From Phoma sp. XZ068 (lineage: Eukaryota; Ascomycota; Dothideomycetes; Pleosporales; Didymellaceae): a stretch of DNA of 64,000 bases. The stretch spans positions 1,178,001 through 1,242,000 of the forward strand of contig RBKR01000004.1 in assembly GCA_004835665.1 (NCBI GenBank). Direction: 5' to 3'. Of the stretch, positions 9,759 through 20,229 are shown one piece after another. Position 1 is the first letter of the stretch. Each line of letters starts with the position of its first letter. Both the position numbers and the translations under genes were made by a program. The notes under the pieces were generated by a model. That model was not told the origin of the DNA, ran no database searches, and was given only the letters and a program-made list of their open reading frames with translations.

Positions 9759-12653
9759 CTACTCAGCCTTACTCGCCGCCAGCTTCAGCACCTCCTCCAC
9801 GCCCAACCTTGCATTCTTCGGATCCTTGTTAACGCTCTGCCAGATCTCGCCGTGCTTTGGCTCCGCCATCGCCGCCTTACTCAGCACCTCCTGTTTCTTC
9901 TCCTCCGTGCCATGCTGCTCCAGGAACTTGTAGTACCACACCCACCCATCACCGTAGTCGGAGTCCAACACCACGGCCTTGGTGAACCATGTGGCCGCTT
10001 TGTCGAGTCTCCGCTCAGCCCAGAATATGCGAGCAACGACAACGAAGAGCTGTGGATCCTTTTCGACTTTCTTGATGGCCTCGAGAGCGCGCGGTTTCCG
10101 CTGCGTTCGCGATTCGAGATGCATGATCTTCTCGGCCCAGAGGAGGCCGGAGGTGGGACATTCTTGGAGTGCAGTGGCCATGACTTTTTGGGCGGCAGGG
10201 ATATCACCCCTCCGACGCTCAAGGCGAACCGCTTCGCATAGGATCTCGGGGTTTTTGGGGTTCTGTTGGCGGCCACGGTCGAGGGTTGAGCGGGCTTTGA
10301 CGACTGCGCCTGTCTTTTCTTGTATTCTCGAAAGAAGGATGTAGAGCATGGGGGCTTTTGGCGCTGCTCGTGTGCCGATACTGAAGGCTTCCTGTGCTTC
10401 CTTAAGCTTTGATAACTGCTCATAGATTTGTCCCTTTATAGCGTGTAACTTCCAGCTGCCAGGCCAGTTCTGCAGACCCTGGTTGCAGATGTCGATTGCA
10501 GTCTCATAATCACCGAGTTGGCGCTCAAGAACCGCAGACTTCATAAATATGCGATCGGTGGCAGCCGAGTCTCGGGCGACCTTCAAGAAACTTCGCGCCT
10601 GCTCGTAGTTGCCAGCGTCCGCTTCGAAATCAACAGCTCGTGTGTAGAGATTCTCGTTACCGGGCAGCTGCTCGAACGATCGGCCCAGGACCTGGCGAGC
10701 ACCCTCGATGTCTCCAGCCTGCCACCTCTCTCGAGCATATAGTAGCCATAACGATTCCGAGTTGGGACAAGCGTTGACGGCACGCTCGAGAACACTGAGG
10801 AGAGATTCGGAACTTCCATGGTGCTTCTCGAGGTCGGCAGACGCGTGCCACACTGTTGTTGAGTATGGGAATATCGACACACAGTGCCCGAGGATGGCTC
10901 TTGCTGTCTCAAAGCGACCTCTGTTTGAGATACTCTTTGCATCTTCGAGCCAGATGTCGCGTCGTTCATCGTCCTCATCAAGACCCCAGCCAATGGTTGC
11001 CTTTACGATTGAGGCTGCTGTAACCTTATCGCCCTCCTCTTCGCAGATTTCGGCTTGTGCCAGCCACTCTTCGCGCTTGATCATAGCGTTTTCTTTGATC
11101 AGAGCCTTGACAGCGCGTTCCATAATCTTGTCGCAGATGTCGACCTTTCCAAGCTCTTCTTGCAGTCGACACGCGTGTACCCAGATCGCCCAGCTGGTGG
11201 GAATAGCTTTGCGAGCCTTGTTCAAGACCTGCTGGGCCGCGTCTGCATCACTCACGCGCGCGTACGAGATCCATAGCTCTTCGGAAAGGGGCACGGTTTC
11301 TGTAGCCTTTGCGAACAACAGCTTGACATTCTCAATGTCCTCGGTGTCGTTGATCAAAGTCTTCCAGAGCTCGACGGACTGTGGGTTATGATCCAGCGCT
11401 TGTCGAGTGACCTTCTTCCTAGCTGCTGGCGTCTGCTCTAGATCGATAGCTGCCTTCCACAGCACAATAGCCTTAGGGTTGAGCTTGATACCGTTCGCCG
11501 CAATGATCTTCGCATTGTGGATATTCTCGCGATTCAGTCTAATAGCCTCCTCCCATACGACTATCGATTTCGGACACATTTCGCAACCCTTCGAAATGAC
11601 CTTCTTCGCGGTGTGGATCTTCCCTGCAACCTCTTCCAGACGCGCCAGTGCAACGTAACCTGGGCCGTTGTTTACGTTCGTCTTGACTGCAGACTCCAGC
11701 AACACTCGGGCTCGGTTGATGTCCTCGACTGGTACTTCGCCGCCCTGCATCTCCTTCTTGTCCAGCGCTGTGATGTAGCCTTTGGGATCGACTGACGTTG
11801 CAGTCCCAGATGTAGCTGCCGTCTGCGTGCCGGATGTGCTGGATGCTGCCGAGTCCAGTCGGACTTGCAAGGCTGACAGTTGTGCAGCACCAATGGATGC
11901 GAAATTGGTCATTGTACCCGAGTCAGAGTCTCCTGTGGAAATGGAAGTCTCCAGCTCTCCGGATTTGGATGCCGCTGACAGAACGCTGTCAGGTACCGCG
12001 TACGATCGTGAATTCGCCATGCGAGCCTCTCGTGCGCGCTTCGCCTTGCCCGTCATGTCTCCAACCTCGGGCAATGCTGCCCACTCTTCTTCGGACACGG
12101 CGCCGAGCGCACGCTTCAGATCGGCGAATTGTAGCTGGATCTTCGGGTTGTTCTTTTCGTATTCGTCTCGTTCTTGTTGCTCGCGAGCTTCCCTAGGTCG
12201 GACATCGGTATCTGTTCGTGGCAAAAAACACGATGAATATATCGAAACAAAAGAATGGAGGGCAAGGGGAAAAGAAAACAAGGGTACTAACCTCCTAGCT
12301 CGCCGCCGTTTGTCCATCTTCTCGTCAACTTCCTGGTATATCCTGTCTGCTTCGTCGTCGTCCTTGTCGTAGTTCATGCCACTCGAAAACAAGCCAACCT
12401 CGTTGTCTGGGTCCTGGAAACGGTCTGCCTCGTCGTCTTCCTCCTCTTTCTTCTCTGTAACGCCATATGCGGATGGAGCAGCTTGACCGAGAGAAGCGGC
12501 GCGTTTCGCCAACATCTCTTTCATCTGCTCTTCCGAAGGACCCTCGCGCGCTGGACCCAGATCACTTCTAGTCGTGAACCCGGTAGCACCACGCCCGAGA
12601 CCAGCCACATAGTTCTCGGGCGCGGGCATAGACAAAAAGTCTCGTCTACTCAT
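9759..12653 (-). CDS. PRP6: Pre-mRNA splicing factor Prp6/Prp1 (U5/tri-snRNP HAT-repeat protein)
   Basis: Scaffold of the U4/U6.U5 tri-snRNP in the nucleus. The N-terminal PRP1_N domain shows FLSMPAPENYVAGLGRGATG (from residue 6) and FQDPDNEVGLF. It is followed by RKARREAREQQERDEYE-like text and then a long array of HAT/TPR-like helices to the C-terminus (for example GPGYVALARLEE, SIVVWEEAIRLN, ESLWLLYARERW, GDGWVWYYKFLEQHG). An intron at 12193-12291 (GTTAGT to CTAG, 99 bp) is inferred. It has no in-frame stop and its length is a multiple of three, but removing it joins RARR directly to EAREQQE, the conserved family text. Exons are therefore 12292-12653 and 9759-12192, giving about 931 residues, the usual family size. 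Confidence 0.94.
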   Translation of the reverse strand: MSRRDFLSMPAPENYVAGLGRGATGFTTRSDLGPAREGPSEEQMKEMLAKRAASLGQAAPSAYGVTEKKEEEDDEADRFQDPDNEVGLFSSGMNYDKDDDEADRIYQEVDEKMDKRRRARRLVPLFSFPLALHSFVSIYSSCFLPRTDTDVRPREAREQQERDEYEKNNPKIQLQFADLKRALGAVSEEEWAALPEVGDMTGKAKRAREARMANSRSYAVPDSVLSAASKSGELETSISTGDSDSGTMTNFASIGAAQLSALQVRLDSAASSTSGTQTAATSGTATSVDPKGYITALDKKEMQGGEVPVEDINRARVLLESAVKTNVNNGPGYVALARLEEVAGKIHTAKKVISKGCEMCPKSIVVWEEAIRLNRENIHNAKIIAANGIKLNPKAIVLWKAAIDLEQTPAARKKVTRQALDHNPQSVELWKTLINDTEDIENVKLLFAKATETVPLSEELWISYARVSDADAAQQVLNKARKAIPTSWAIWVHACRLQEELGKVDICDKIMERAVKALIKENAMIKREEWLAQAEICEEEGDKVTAASIVKATIGWGLDEDDERRDIWLEDAKSISNRGRFETARAILGHCVSIFPYSTTVWHASADLEKHHGSSESLLSVLERAVNACPNSESLWLLYARERWQAGDIEGARQVLGRSFEQLPGNENLYTRAVDFEADAGNYEQARSFLKVARDSAATDRIFMKSAVLERQLGDYETAIDICNQGLQNWPGSWKLHAIKGQIYEQLSKLKEAQEAFSIGTRAAPKAPMLYILLSRIQEKTGAVVKARSTLDRGRQQNPKNPEILCEAVRLERRRGDIPAAQKVMATALQECPTSGLLWAEKIMHLESRTQRKPRALEAIKKVEKDPQLFVVVARIFWAERRLDKAATWFTKAVVLDSDYGDGWVWYYKFLEQHGTEEKKQEVLSKAAMAEPKHGEIWQSVNKDPKNARLGVEEVLKLAASKAE

Positions 12654-13227
12654 TTTGGCGGTATTCGGTGTCGTTTGCGGGCGTTATCGTCTTCGGTCGC
12701 AGAGGCTCTACAAGCCTAGCAGCGTTCGCGGCGTCCAGGCCGCGTCTGTGTCGATAGTAACGATATGGGCGAATTATTTCGTAAGTCGAGAGTCCCGGGC
12801 TTCTGAGGCTCTGCAGCTGGTATTGCGGGTAGGAATTGGGTGTGGAGTGGCGCGGAGTGTAAGTTGCTTTAAGAAAGTCGAGCTCAGAAAGTTAGAAGTT
12901 AGGCTGTCTCAGTCACGTGCATGAGCTTCAACGGCCGCTAACCAAAAAGGTGACTTTGCGACAGGCCACCATTTGAGGTCACGGCATACTGTATTCTGGG
13001 AGTCTATGTTGCATTCTTGCATAGAGTGGCTGACTTCAAGATGGTCGAGCTCACTGGTGTAAGCGCTGTTATAGAACGTATTTTATGTTGTCATATGTCT
13101 CTATGCATTCTTGGGACGCCAGGGCGGTCCATATTTCGTCACGTACGTTTCAATAAGTCATCTACAAAGTTCTGCAAGTGCGGTCGTGGGTTCGTATAAT
13201 CGTTTTCTCCGTCGCGTTTCAGCTCAT
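12654..13227. other. Intergenic, Prp6 promoter
   Basis: 574 bp upstream of the minus-strand Prp6 start. No gene or RNA is recognised. Two loosely similar stretches containing GAGCTCACTGG/GAGCTAACGGGG occur here and in the next intron and were judged too weak to call. Confidence 0.5.
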
Positions 13228-14039
13228 TCATCGCGCCGGGCGAAGCGTCATGGGTGCTTTCCCATTCGCCGTCCTGGGTGGGGTTTCGAGTGCTGCCTTT
13301 GGCGATATTGGTGGTAGTGGTGGTACTGGGGGTGGAGTATTTGTTCGTGTTGCTTCTCCTCTAAGACTCTTGGAGCTAACGGGGGTCAGTATGTAGAAGT
13401 AGCAAAGTTCAAATGAACATACCTTCGTGTTTTCCGGAGCATTCCGCCGATCCAATTCTTCATGCTTCTACTTGTTGAAGGCCGTGCTGGCTCTTGCCCG
13501 TTCGTCATATCGCTGCTACTGCCTGTCCATACGCTGTTCCCCGGACTTCTTGCAGGTGGGCTTAGAGTCTTTGTCTCAGCTTCGTCCTCGTCCTCGTATT
13601 GTAGCTCATCCTCATCTTCCAGTGGTGGTGCCCATCGCTCCACATCACCATTGACTACCACGAACCAACCCAATTTGGCGTCTGGCGTGATATTGTCCCT
13701 TAATTCCGAGATAGCAGCCTGCTGCTCGTCTGAAATGCCGCTCTCTTTCACCTCGTCTATGTCTACGCCAAGCTTGATATCGTGGACCTGGTCGCATACA
13801 TACGCGTAGGGCTGGTCCTTCACAGTAAGGTCGTCTGGATCGTACTGCTCGATGAATCGCAAGCCCGGTAGTCGCGCTATGATATCGGGCCATTGCTCTT
13901 TAAAGTTCTTGGCCAGACAGGCCTGGGTTGCAGGGGCCATAACCCATTCCGGAGCTACGTCGTCGAGGTTCTGGAGGATAGTATGAATGCGTACTTGAGG
14001 GCGCGGCCAGCGGAAGCCGTGCACCAGCCAGGTGGGCAT
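13228..14039 (-). CDS. Conserved fungal protein of unknown function
   Basis: Two exons, 13423-14039 and 13228-13375, across a 47-bp intron (GTATGT to TAG) encode 254 residues. The ATG at 14039 is used because it opens MPTWLVHGFRWPRP, a start I recognise as conserved among filamentous ascomycete proteins without assigned function; an upstream in-frame ATG at 14081 is less likely. The folded part (residues 1 to about 140) includes VRIHTILQNLDD, LRFIEQYDPDD, YAYVCDQVHDIKLGVD and GWFVVVNGDVERWAPP. The tail is acidic (EDEDELQYEDEDEAE), then Ser/Pro-rich and basic. No catalytic motif or membrane segment is visible. It is divergently arranged with the gene starting at 14601. Confidence 0.8.
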
Positions 14040-14600
14040 CTTGCGTGCTCGAGTGTGATTTAATCGCGCCTTGCAGTCCACAGCTCAATTGACCAGGAGG
14101 TCGAGAGCGGAGCCGGACGGGGGATCGGCAGCCGCAACGGGACAGTATTGTCTATCGAAACAAATTGCTTTTTTGCCAATCTTCGACTTCCAAGCCGCAC
14201 ATGGTCGGAAGGGGTTTCTCAAATCAAGTGCACGGCGGCACCGTGGAGAGTGTTCCAGTAATCAGGTGGTTGGGAGGCGTTCCTTCGACACGGTGGAATG
14301 TCCGGGCACACTCGTACACGACAGCGGCAGGAGGACAATTGATCGACAGTCACCAATTGCAGCTCTATGGACACATGTCCGGAACAGGCTTATAGAAGGC
14401 GCAGGACAGGTGAAGACTGCAGGTACGATTGGTTTGGGGTCGTGTCGCGGGGAGCTATGACGATCGGTGGACCAGATCTCCCGCGACCGTTGACCGTTGC
14501 GGTCCGCGAACCATGCAGCGATCACTCGAGGCTGAATCCTCCGCCACCATGATCACATAACAGCCCACACCACACCTGCCGCTACTGGCAGGCAGTTAAC
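14040..14600. promoter_or_regulatory. Shared divergent upstream region
   Basis: 561 bp between two head-to-head genes starting at 14039 (minus) and 14601 (plus), so it probably carries both promoters. This is inferred from gene orientation only; no specific element was identified. Confidence 0.45.
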
Positions 14601-15761
14601 ATGCCACTGTACGTCTGGATGGTTCAATTCATGTTTACCTGCACTGACACAATTGCAGCCATCTCCTCGGCAAGAAGGTAGCTCTTCAACAGCGCAACTT
14701 CACAGGGCCAGCAAACTGACCCAGCACAGTCATGGAATGTCTACAATCCCGCCAACATCGCCCGCGTCAAGGCGGACGAGGAGGCTGCGGCTGCTCGCGA
14801 GGCTGCGGCTGACCAGCGCATGCAAGAGCTCGATGCTGAACGACGCGCCGCCATCCTACGGGGTCGAACGCCCCCGCCGCTACCTGAGGACAACCATGCC
14901 GAAGAGGGCAGACAGAAGAGGGACAGAGATGGCCGTCCTGATCGGAAGAAGAGGAAGCTGAGGGGTGAAGACGACACCGACATGGACATACGACTTGCTG
15001 CATCCATGACACAGCCAAAGGACGGCGATGCAGAAGATACAAAGGTCCTGAAGCTGCGCAAGCCTGCAAGCGATGCGCCCTTGACCGATCACGCGGGCAA
15101 CATCGATCTCTTTCCCGTAGACATCAAGGAGGCTCTCAAGCGCGAGAAGAATGCAGAAGCTGAGAAGGAGAAGCGTAGGAAGGAACAGGCCTTCGAAGAC
15201 CAGTACACAATGCGCTTCTCAAACGCAGCGGGCAAGAACGGTCTAGACAAACCTTGGTACGCTGCGCAGCAGAAGGCCAGCCACCCAGTTGACGACGACA
15301 CGGCCGCGCTCGAATATCCAGGCTTCGAGAGCAAGAATGTGTGGGGCAATGAAGACCCACGCCGCAAAGAGCGGGAGCAGGCGCGCATATCCTCCAGCGA
15401 CCCGTTTGCATTCATGCAGAAAGCTCAGACCCAGCTGAAGAAGTCGAAAGAGGATAAGAAGAAGTGGGCAGACGCGCGCAAGCGCGAGTTACAGGAGCTG
15501 CGAGATGCACAAGAAAAGGAAGAGAGGAGCAAGCACAGGAGTAGAAGCACCCGTCACCGCAGTCGAAGTCAAACTCCTGACCGTGAGCGCAAACATAGAC
15601 ACTCGCACCGACGCGACAGGTCACGCAGTCGGAGTCGAGACCAAGACAGAGGACGTCATGGTACAGACCATCGCAGTCGGCAGTCCTCGTCACATAATCA
15701 CAGAAATCGGAGTCCTATCAGTCGGAGACAGCGAGACCAGGATGAGAAAGCGAAAAGATAA
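14601..15761 (+). CDS. CIR_N domain, RS-rich nuclear protein (LENG1-like, putative splicing-associated)
   Basis: Three exons: 14601-14608 (only 8 coding bases), 14659-14677 (19 bases) and 14730-15761. The two tiny 5' exons are needed to build the conserved CIR_N start MPLHLLGKKSWNVYNPANIA, with the reading frame preserved across both introns. The product is 352 residues. After the CIR_N helix (residues 1 to about 50, ending DQRMQELDAERRAAILRG) come long charged segments. The C-terminal 80 residues are an Arg/Ser-rich domain (HRSRSQTPDRERK, RDRSRSRSRDQDRGRH), typical of spliceosome-associated proteins. A role in pre-mRNA splicing is inferred from the domains. A simple gene call starting at the internal ATG at 14820 would lose the conserved N-terminus. 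Confidence 0.85.
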
Positions 15762-16174
15762 GCAGGACCCATCTTTGTCCACCTTTCAGTGCTATTCTAG
15801 AAGGAGCAGGTTCAGTAATCACGATACCCAATACAGCGTTCTCTTCTTCTTGTCACGACCATCTTCTTGCGCTATAGTCCGTGCATATAGTCGTCAATAT
15901 CCGTCCCAGTTACAGTACAGTAAGTTGCTGTCCAATTCGGGGAATTATCGCTAGCGCGTTCTCTTCGCGATTGCATTCTCAATATCCCTGTTGCTGACAT
16001 GCATGCCCCGCCGTGGTACGTGGGGCATCGTAGCCTAAGCTTTTGGTGCTCGATCAAGCTCCGTGGTCGACATCGAAAGTATTTAGTCGGTCCTCACATC
16101 CTCTCTTGAGCTTCTTCTTTCAAGTCTTAATTTTCCTTATCCACCATTTCGATTTAAGAAACAAACTTTTGAAT
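15762..16174. other. Intergenic, upstream of dienelactone hydrolase
   Basis: 413 bp with no supported gene. It should hold the terminator of the CIR_N gene and the promoter of the hydrolase; a pyrimidine-rich stretch (about 16103-16130) precedes the start. Confidence 0.5.
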
Positions 16175-17103
16175 ATGGCTTCCCATCCAGCGCAGAAGTG
16201 CTGCGCGATCGGCGTCAAGCATGAAGGCACTCCCAAGGGAGAGATCAAGAGCATCGGCGACAGTGGGTACCTTCCGATAACTCATCTGGATAACGAATGC
16301 TGATCTACCTACCCAGTCCGCGCATACGTCACCTACCCCGAAAACGGCAGCACCCAAAACGCCGTCCTAATCATGACCGACGTCCTTGGCTTTGAATTCC
16401 CCAACGTTCAGCTGTCCGTGTAGCCCTCTGTTGTTCAATTTGTTCTTGTGCTTAATGATAGTAGTATTGCCGATCAATTCGCAGCCAATGGTTACTACAC
16501 CATCATCCCCGACGTTTTCAAGGGCAACACCGTCCCCTTCAACCAGCCAGGCTTTGACTTCCCCAGCTGGAAAGCTAACAAGATGCCCCGCGAGAACGCC
16601 GTCGATCCAATCTACGCCACTATCATCAAGTACCTGCGCGGCGAACTGGGCGTCAAGAGACTTGGCGGAGTGGGCTACTGTTTTGGCGGCAAGTATGTGT
16701 GCAGATGGCTGAAGCCGGGGGGGTTGGACGCAGGATTCACTGCGCATCCGAGTTTTGTGGAAGTTGAGGAGTTGAAGGGGATCCGCGGGCCGTTGAGCAT
16801 TGCTGCTGCTGGTGAGTCCTCTCTTACTGTTATGGGCACGAGTGCTAATCAGGTGCAGAAACGGACGCGATATTCCCTGCCGAGAAGAGGAGGGAGACAG
16901 AGGATATCCTCAAAGAGAAGACTGTGCCGTATCAAATGACGCTGTACTCGGACGTTGAACACGGCTTTGGTGTCAAGGGCGACTTGTCACATCAAAGATC
17001 GCGATTTGCAAAGGAAATGGCGTTCCTGCAGGCTGTGTTCTGGTTTGACGAGTACATCAAGAAAGAGCACCACGATACCCCGATCCCAAAGCCGGGTCTT
17101 TAG
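16175..17103 (+). CDS. Dienelactone hydrolase family protein
   Basis: Alpha/beta hydrolase of the DLH family, cytosolic by appearance (no signal peptide). Four exons, 16175-16262, 16317-16413, 16465-16811 and 16859-17103, give 258 residues. The second intron uses an uncommon GTCCGT donor, but the joined text (FPNVQLIADQFAANGYYTIIPDVF) matches the family well. The DLH triad is visible: nucleophile Cys134 in GYCFGGK, Asp180 in ETDAIFP and His212 in VEHGFGV. The family hydrolyses dienelactones and related esters; in fungi most members have no defined substrate. It converges with the following Ayg1-like gene, with only 71 bp between the stop codons. Confidence 0.9.
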
Positions 17104-17174
17104 ATGCTCATAGACAGCATGCACTTATGAGATAATATAAAGTTCTCCAACCAAAACCGCCCAGTATGTCATCC

Positions 17175-18437
17175 TCAGTACTTGGGCTTGAACGGCAGCG
17201 TCTGCATCTGCTTAACCACATCCGCCTCAATCCCAAATAGCTTATACAACCACTTGATGATGATGAAGAAACTCATCGGCTCGCCCATATGCTTCACCCC
17301 CTTCACGAAACGCGCCTCCTTGGGCGCCCCATGCTGCAGCGCAACATAGTAATCGTCAATCGGGAATATCTCATCCTCGGTGCCATTCACCAGCAGCAGC
17401 CGCGCGCACTCGGGCATATCCAGCGTGCCGTCCTCCAGCAGTGAGAACTTCGCCTTCGCTTCCTTCTTGAATGTCTCGACGTCGTTGCCGTACCCCCATT
17501 TGTACGCTAGCGTGTTGGCCAGATCGAACGGGTACTCGAGGTGGTTTACGTTTTCGAGCCACTCGCCATCGAACATGTGGTGGCATCCGCCGCCCAGGGC
17601 GACGACGCCGGCCAGTCTGTCTGCGTGGGTGTGTGCGACGCGGATGGCGTAGAAGCCGCCTGTGCTGAATGCCCAGATGGCGGTTTGCTTGTTGTTGAGG
17701 CGCGGCTGGGTGTCGATCCAGTCGAAAAGGCTGCTGTACAGTCTGTCGGGACTCTTTGGATCGGACGAGTTGGCAGGACAGTCACCGGTGCCGGGGATTT
17801 CGAGGACGATTGTAGCGACGCCGACGCGGCGCCAGCCTTCCATCCAGACGGCGAGTTCTGTGCGGTACCCGTCGAGGCCTGTGAAGATGACGACCGTTGG
17901 GACGGGTTTGTCTGGTGTCGCTGTGTCCGGGACGAGGTGGTAAACCGGAATGATTTCGCCCTCATTGCTGTTGCGGTGCTTGTGCGGGATCTCGACTTCG
18001 TGAACAGGGTGTTCCCTCATGCCCAGACCTTTGATACAGCACTCCTTTCCTAGTCTCCACGCCTCTCTTTGCACATCGCTGCGGGGCGCGGGGAATCTGC
18101 TTATTCTGTACACCGCGCTCGCTCGGAGGTAGTACTCGCTCGCCTTCTCTTTCTCACCTGCTGCTTCCGCCTCTTTCGCAATACTCTTTAAGTTCTCAGC
18201 CTGCGGGAAGTAAACCTTCGCATACTCGTCCCAATTGTAAGGCTCCTTGAAGTCGCGTTTAGTCAATTCTCCAACGACGGGCTCGAAGTCCTTTGCTGTG
18301 CCGAACATGAAAGGGTAGACACCCATCTCAGCGGGCTTCTTCCATTTTGTTTCCCATAGCTGGGCGTATGATTCGTGATGTGGCGCTGGCTTTGAGAGGT
18401 TTTCTTGGATGAAGAACTTGCGGCCTGGTGCTGCCAT
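17175..18437 (-). CDS. Ayg1-like alpha/beta hydrolase (FrsA/DUF1100 type)
   Basis: Intronless, 420 residues. It resembles the fungal Ayg1/Yg1 group, in which Ayg1 shortens a heptaketide precursor during DHN-melanin formation. The N-terminal helical part (FFIQENLSKPAPHHESYAQLWETKW) is followed by a hydrolase fold with VPTVVIFTGLDGYRTE and VLEIPGTGDCP. The triad residues are Ser258 in AFSTGGF, Asp355 in NGTEDEIFP and His383 in GVKHMGEP. No polyketide synthase, reductase or pigment regulator lies nearby, so a pigment role is not supported by context. Other members of this group act on unrelated substrates. Family assignment is firm, function is not. Confidence 0.85.
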   Translation of the reverse strand: MAAPGRKFFIQENLSKPAPHHESYAQLWETKWKKPAEMGVYPFMFGTAKDFEPVVGELTKRDFKEPYNWDEYAKVYFPQAENLKSIAKEAEAAGEKEKASEYYLRASAVYRISRFPAPRSDVQREAWRLGKECCIKGLGMREHPVHEVEIPHKHRNSNEGEIIPVYHLVPDTATPDKPVPTVVIFTGLDGYRTELAVWMEGWRRVGVATIVLEIPGTGDCPANSSDPKSPDRLYSSLFDWIDTQPRLNNKQTAIWAFSTGGFYAIRVAHTHADRLAGVVALGGGCHHMFDGEWLENVNHLEYPFDLANTLAYKWGYGNDVETFKKEAKAKFSLLEDGTLDMPECARLLLVNGTEDEIFPIDDYYVALQHGAPKEARFVKGVKHMGEPMSFFIIIKWLYKLFGIEADVVKQMQTLPFKPKY

Positions 18438-19122
18438 GGTGTGCTGTTTTATTTAACGCTTGGAGATTTCGGTAGATTTATATCATTAATGCTTGTCTTG
18501 AAGTACCACCACAAGACGTTCGAAAAGTGTAGGGCAAGAAGAGGAATCTGCTGAGATAAAACTGGGCATATTGATGTCGACGAAACATTATATATACATT
18601 AATACAATCATACAAGTGCAGACGTCAGACGATCCGCGAAACATCGGTGTCGCATTGGTGGGCAATCCGCAAAGCATTGGCGCGAAGCATCGGTGCCGCA
18701 ATAGTGGTCGGACCGGGTTGGGGGTGAGGGGAGCCGAACGTCACGACTACGCGACAAGGCTGCCAAGTGCACGTTTCAGGACTATTTTCGGAGTTTCTGT
18801 AAAGTCAGACTTATTTCGAGGTCGGATGTCCGAATCGATGTTAGGGGTCACGCAGAGAGATGGTGGCAGTGGATGTACAGCACAGCGTTGGATGCGTTTT
18901 ACAATTCAAAAGTAGCGGCCTCGCTGAAGATAGTCCAACCCATGAACACTTGTTATTTTATGTTTACTCTAGCCAAAAAGAAAACTGCTTTTGGGCCTCG
19001 ATAGCCATGGAAGAGAATGTCGACGTTCCTTCATCACAGGGTATCTATCATAACGCTGTGCAAGATCTATTCAAATGCTCAACGCGAAGTCACCTTCCCT
19101 TCAAAGAGCAGACCGCACGGGC
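18438..19122. other. Intergenic
   Basis: 685 bp between two minus-strand genes. The part near 18438-18600 is probably the promoter of the hydrolase. Short open frames here look random. Confidence 0.5.
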
Positions 19123-20229
19123 CTAGCTGTCCACTGTGTCAGTGCCATCTGCTTTGCCGAAGACAGAGTAGTTATCGAGTGAAACAAATTCTTCTGCGCC
19201 ATCTGCATACACCAAATTGGAACCGACCATGGTAAGTGGTGTTGAGTTGACGCTAGAGCGAAGTGAGCTGCTCTGCCTTTGATGGTTATGATAGTCCTGA
19301 TGATAGTCGAACATCAATTTGGGCGGGACCTGTAGCCGCACGTTCACGATTCCCTGGACGCTTGTGTTATTGGCAAGAGCACAGTTCAGGGAGTAGAATG
19401 TGTCTCGTGTAAGGTTCGTTGGTTCTTTCGCTGGGTGTTCGAAACTGAGCGTGTGAAGATTGGGGAAACACTGCAGGATCTTTCCCCAGTCGCTGCCGGG
19501 TTCGAGGTTACCGGTGTCACGGTCGAAGGCATTGCTGAACTCAATTGTGTGAAACGGCGCGACGATGGCGAGGTGCTCGCAATACACTCCAACATTCTCG
19601 AGGGCTGCCACAAAAAGACCAGCACGTACCTTGTTGGTCTCGCTGTTGATCAGCAGCCTTTGAAAGAGACACGTATGAGCCAATGGCTTTGACCCATTCA
19701 GGTATTGTGCGAGTTGGTGCACGGTATGTGAGTCAAGCTGGAGAAACTCCTTCTCCATGTACTCGACCATGACAGCCTTGAGCAGTGTGTCCAGCTCTGG
19801 CTTGTCTGCGAGCGTGGAGCGCCTAGACATAGGGAAACGGGGAGGTGTTTGGCCTTCAGATGTAAGAAAAGACCTCCTGGGAGGTTGGCCTCTGCAGAAA
19901 TCATTGAAGATACTGTTCTTGGTGGGACTGGTTGCGAGTCTCCTAGAAGCTTCGGTGCGTTCGACGTTGATCGGTGGAGTCCTGTCAGCTGTACCTGGAG
20001 TCAGTCAATTATCTGACGAGATGTAACTATATCTTTGGAGTATCTTGCCATCAGATCCAATATCCATCTGCGCAGATATCTGTGACTCAGACATAGGTCG
20101 GTCATGGCTACCGCATGGTGGCAGATATCTCTCTCCTGTGCCGTCAGCGAGATTACTAGGCTCCAGGTCGCCGCCGTGCTGTTGTAGTGCCATGCCGATT
20201 CCCGAAGGCAAAGTCGACCGGCGATCCAT
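19123..20229 (-). CDS. Unknown protein with one in-frame TGA (intron or recoding)
   Basis: I do not recognise this protein. From ATG 20229 the frame is open for 74 codons to a TGA at 20007-20005, then stays open in the same frame for 293 codons to a stop at 19123. The text after the TGA is protein-like straight away (TPPINVERTEASRRL, SPTKNSIFNDFCRG). The later part looks like an ordered domain (LDTLLKAVMVEYMEKEFLQL, ILQCFPNLHTLSFEH, MFDYHQDYHNHQRQ). Most likely an intron removes the TGA, but no convincing donor/acceptor pair stands out; GTTACA...CTCCAG at 20027-19995 would keep frame but is only 33 nt. Alternatives are readthrough, a later start (for example ATG 19830) or a decaying gene. Confidence 0.55.
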
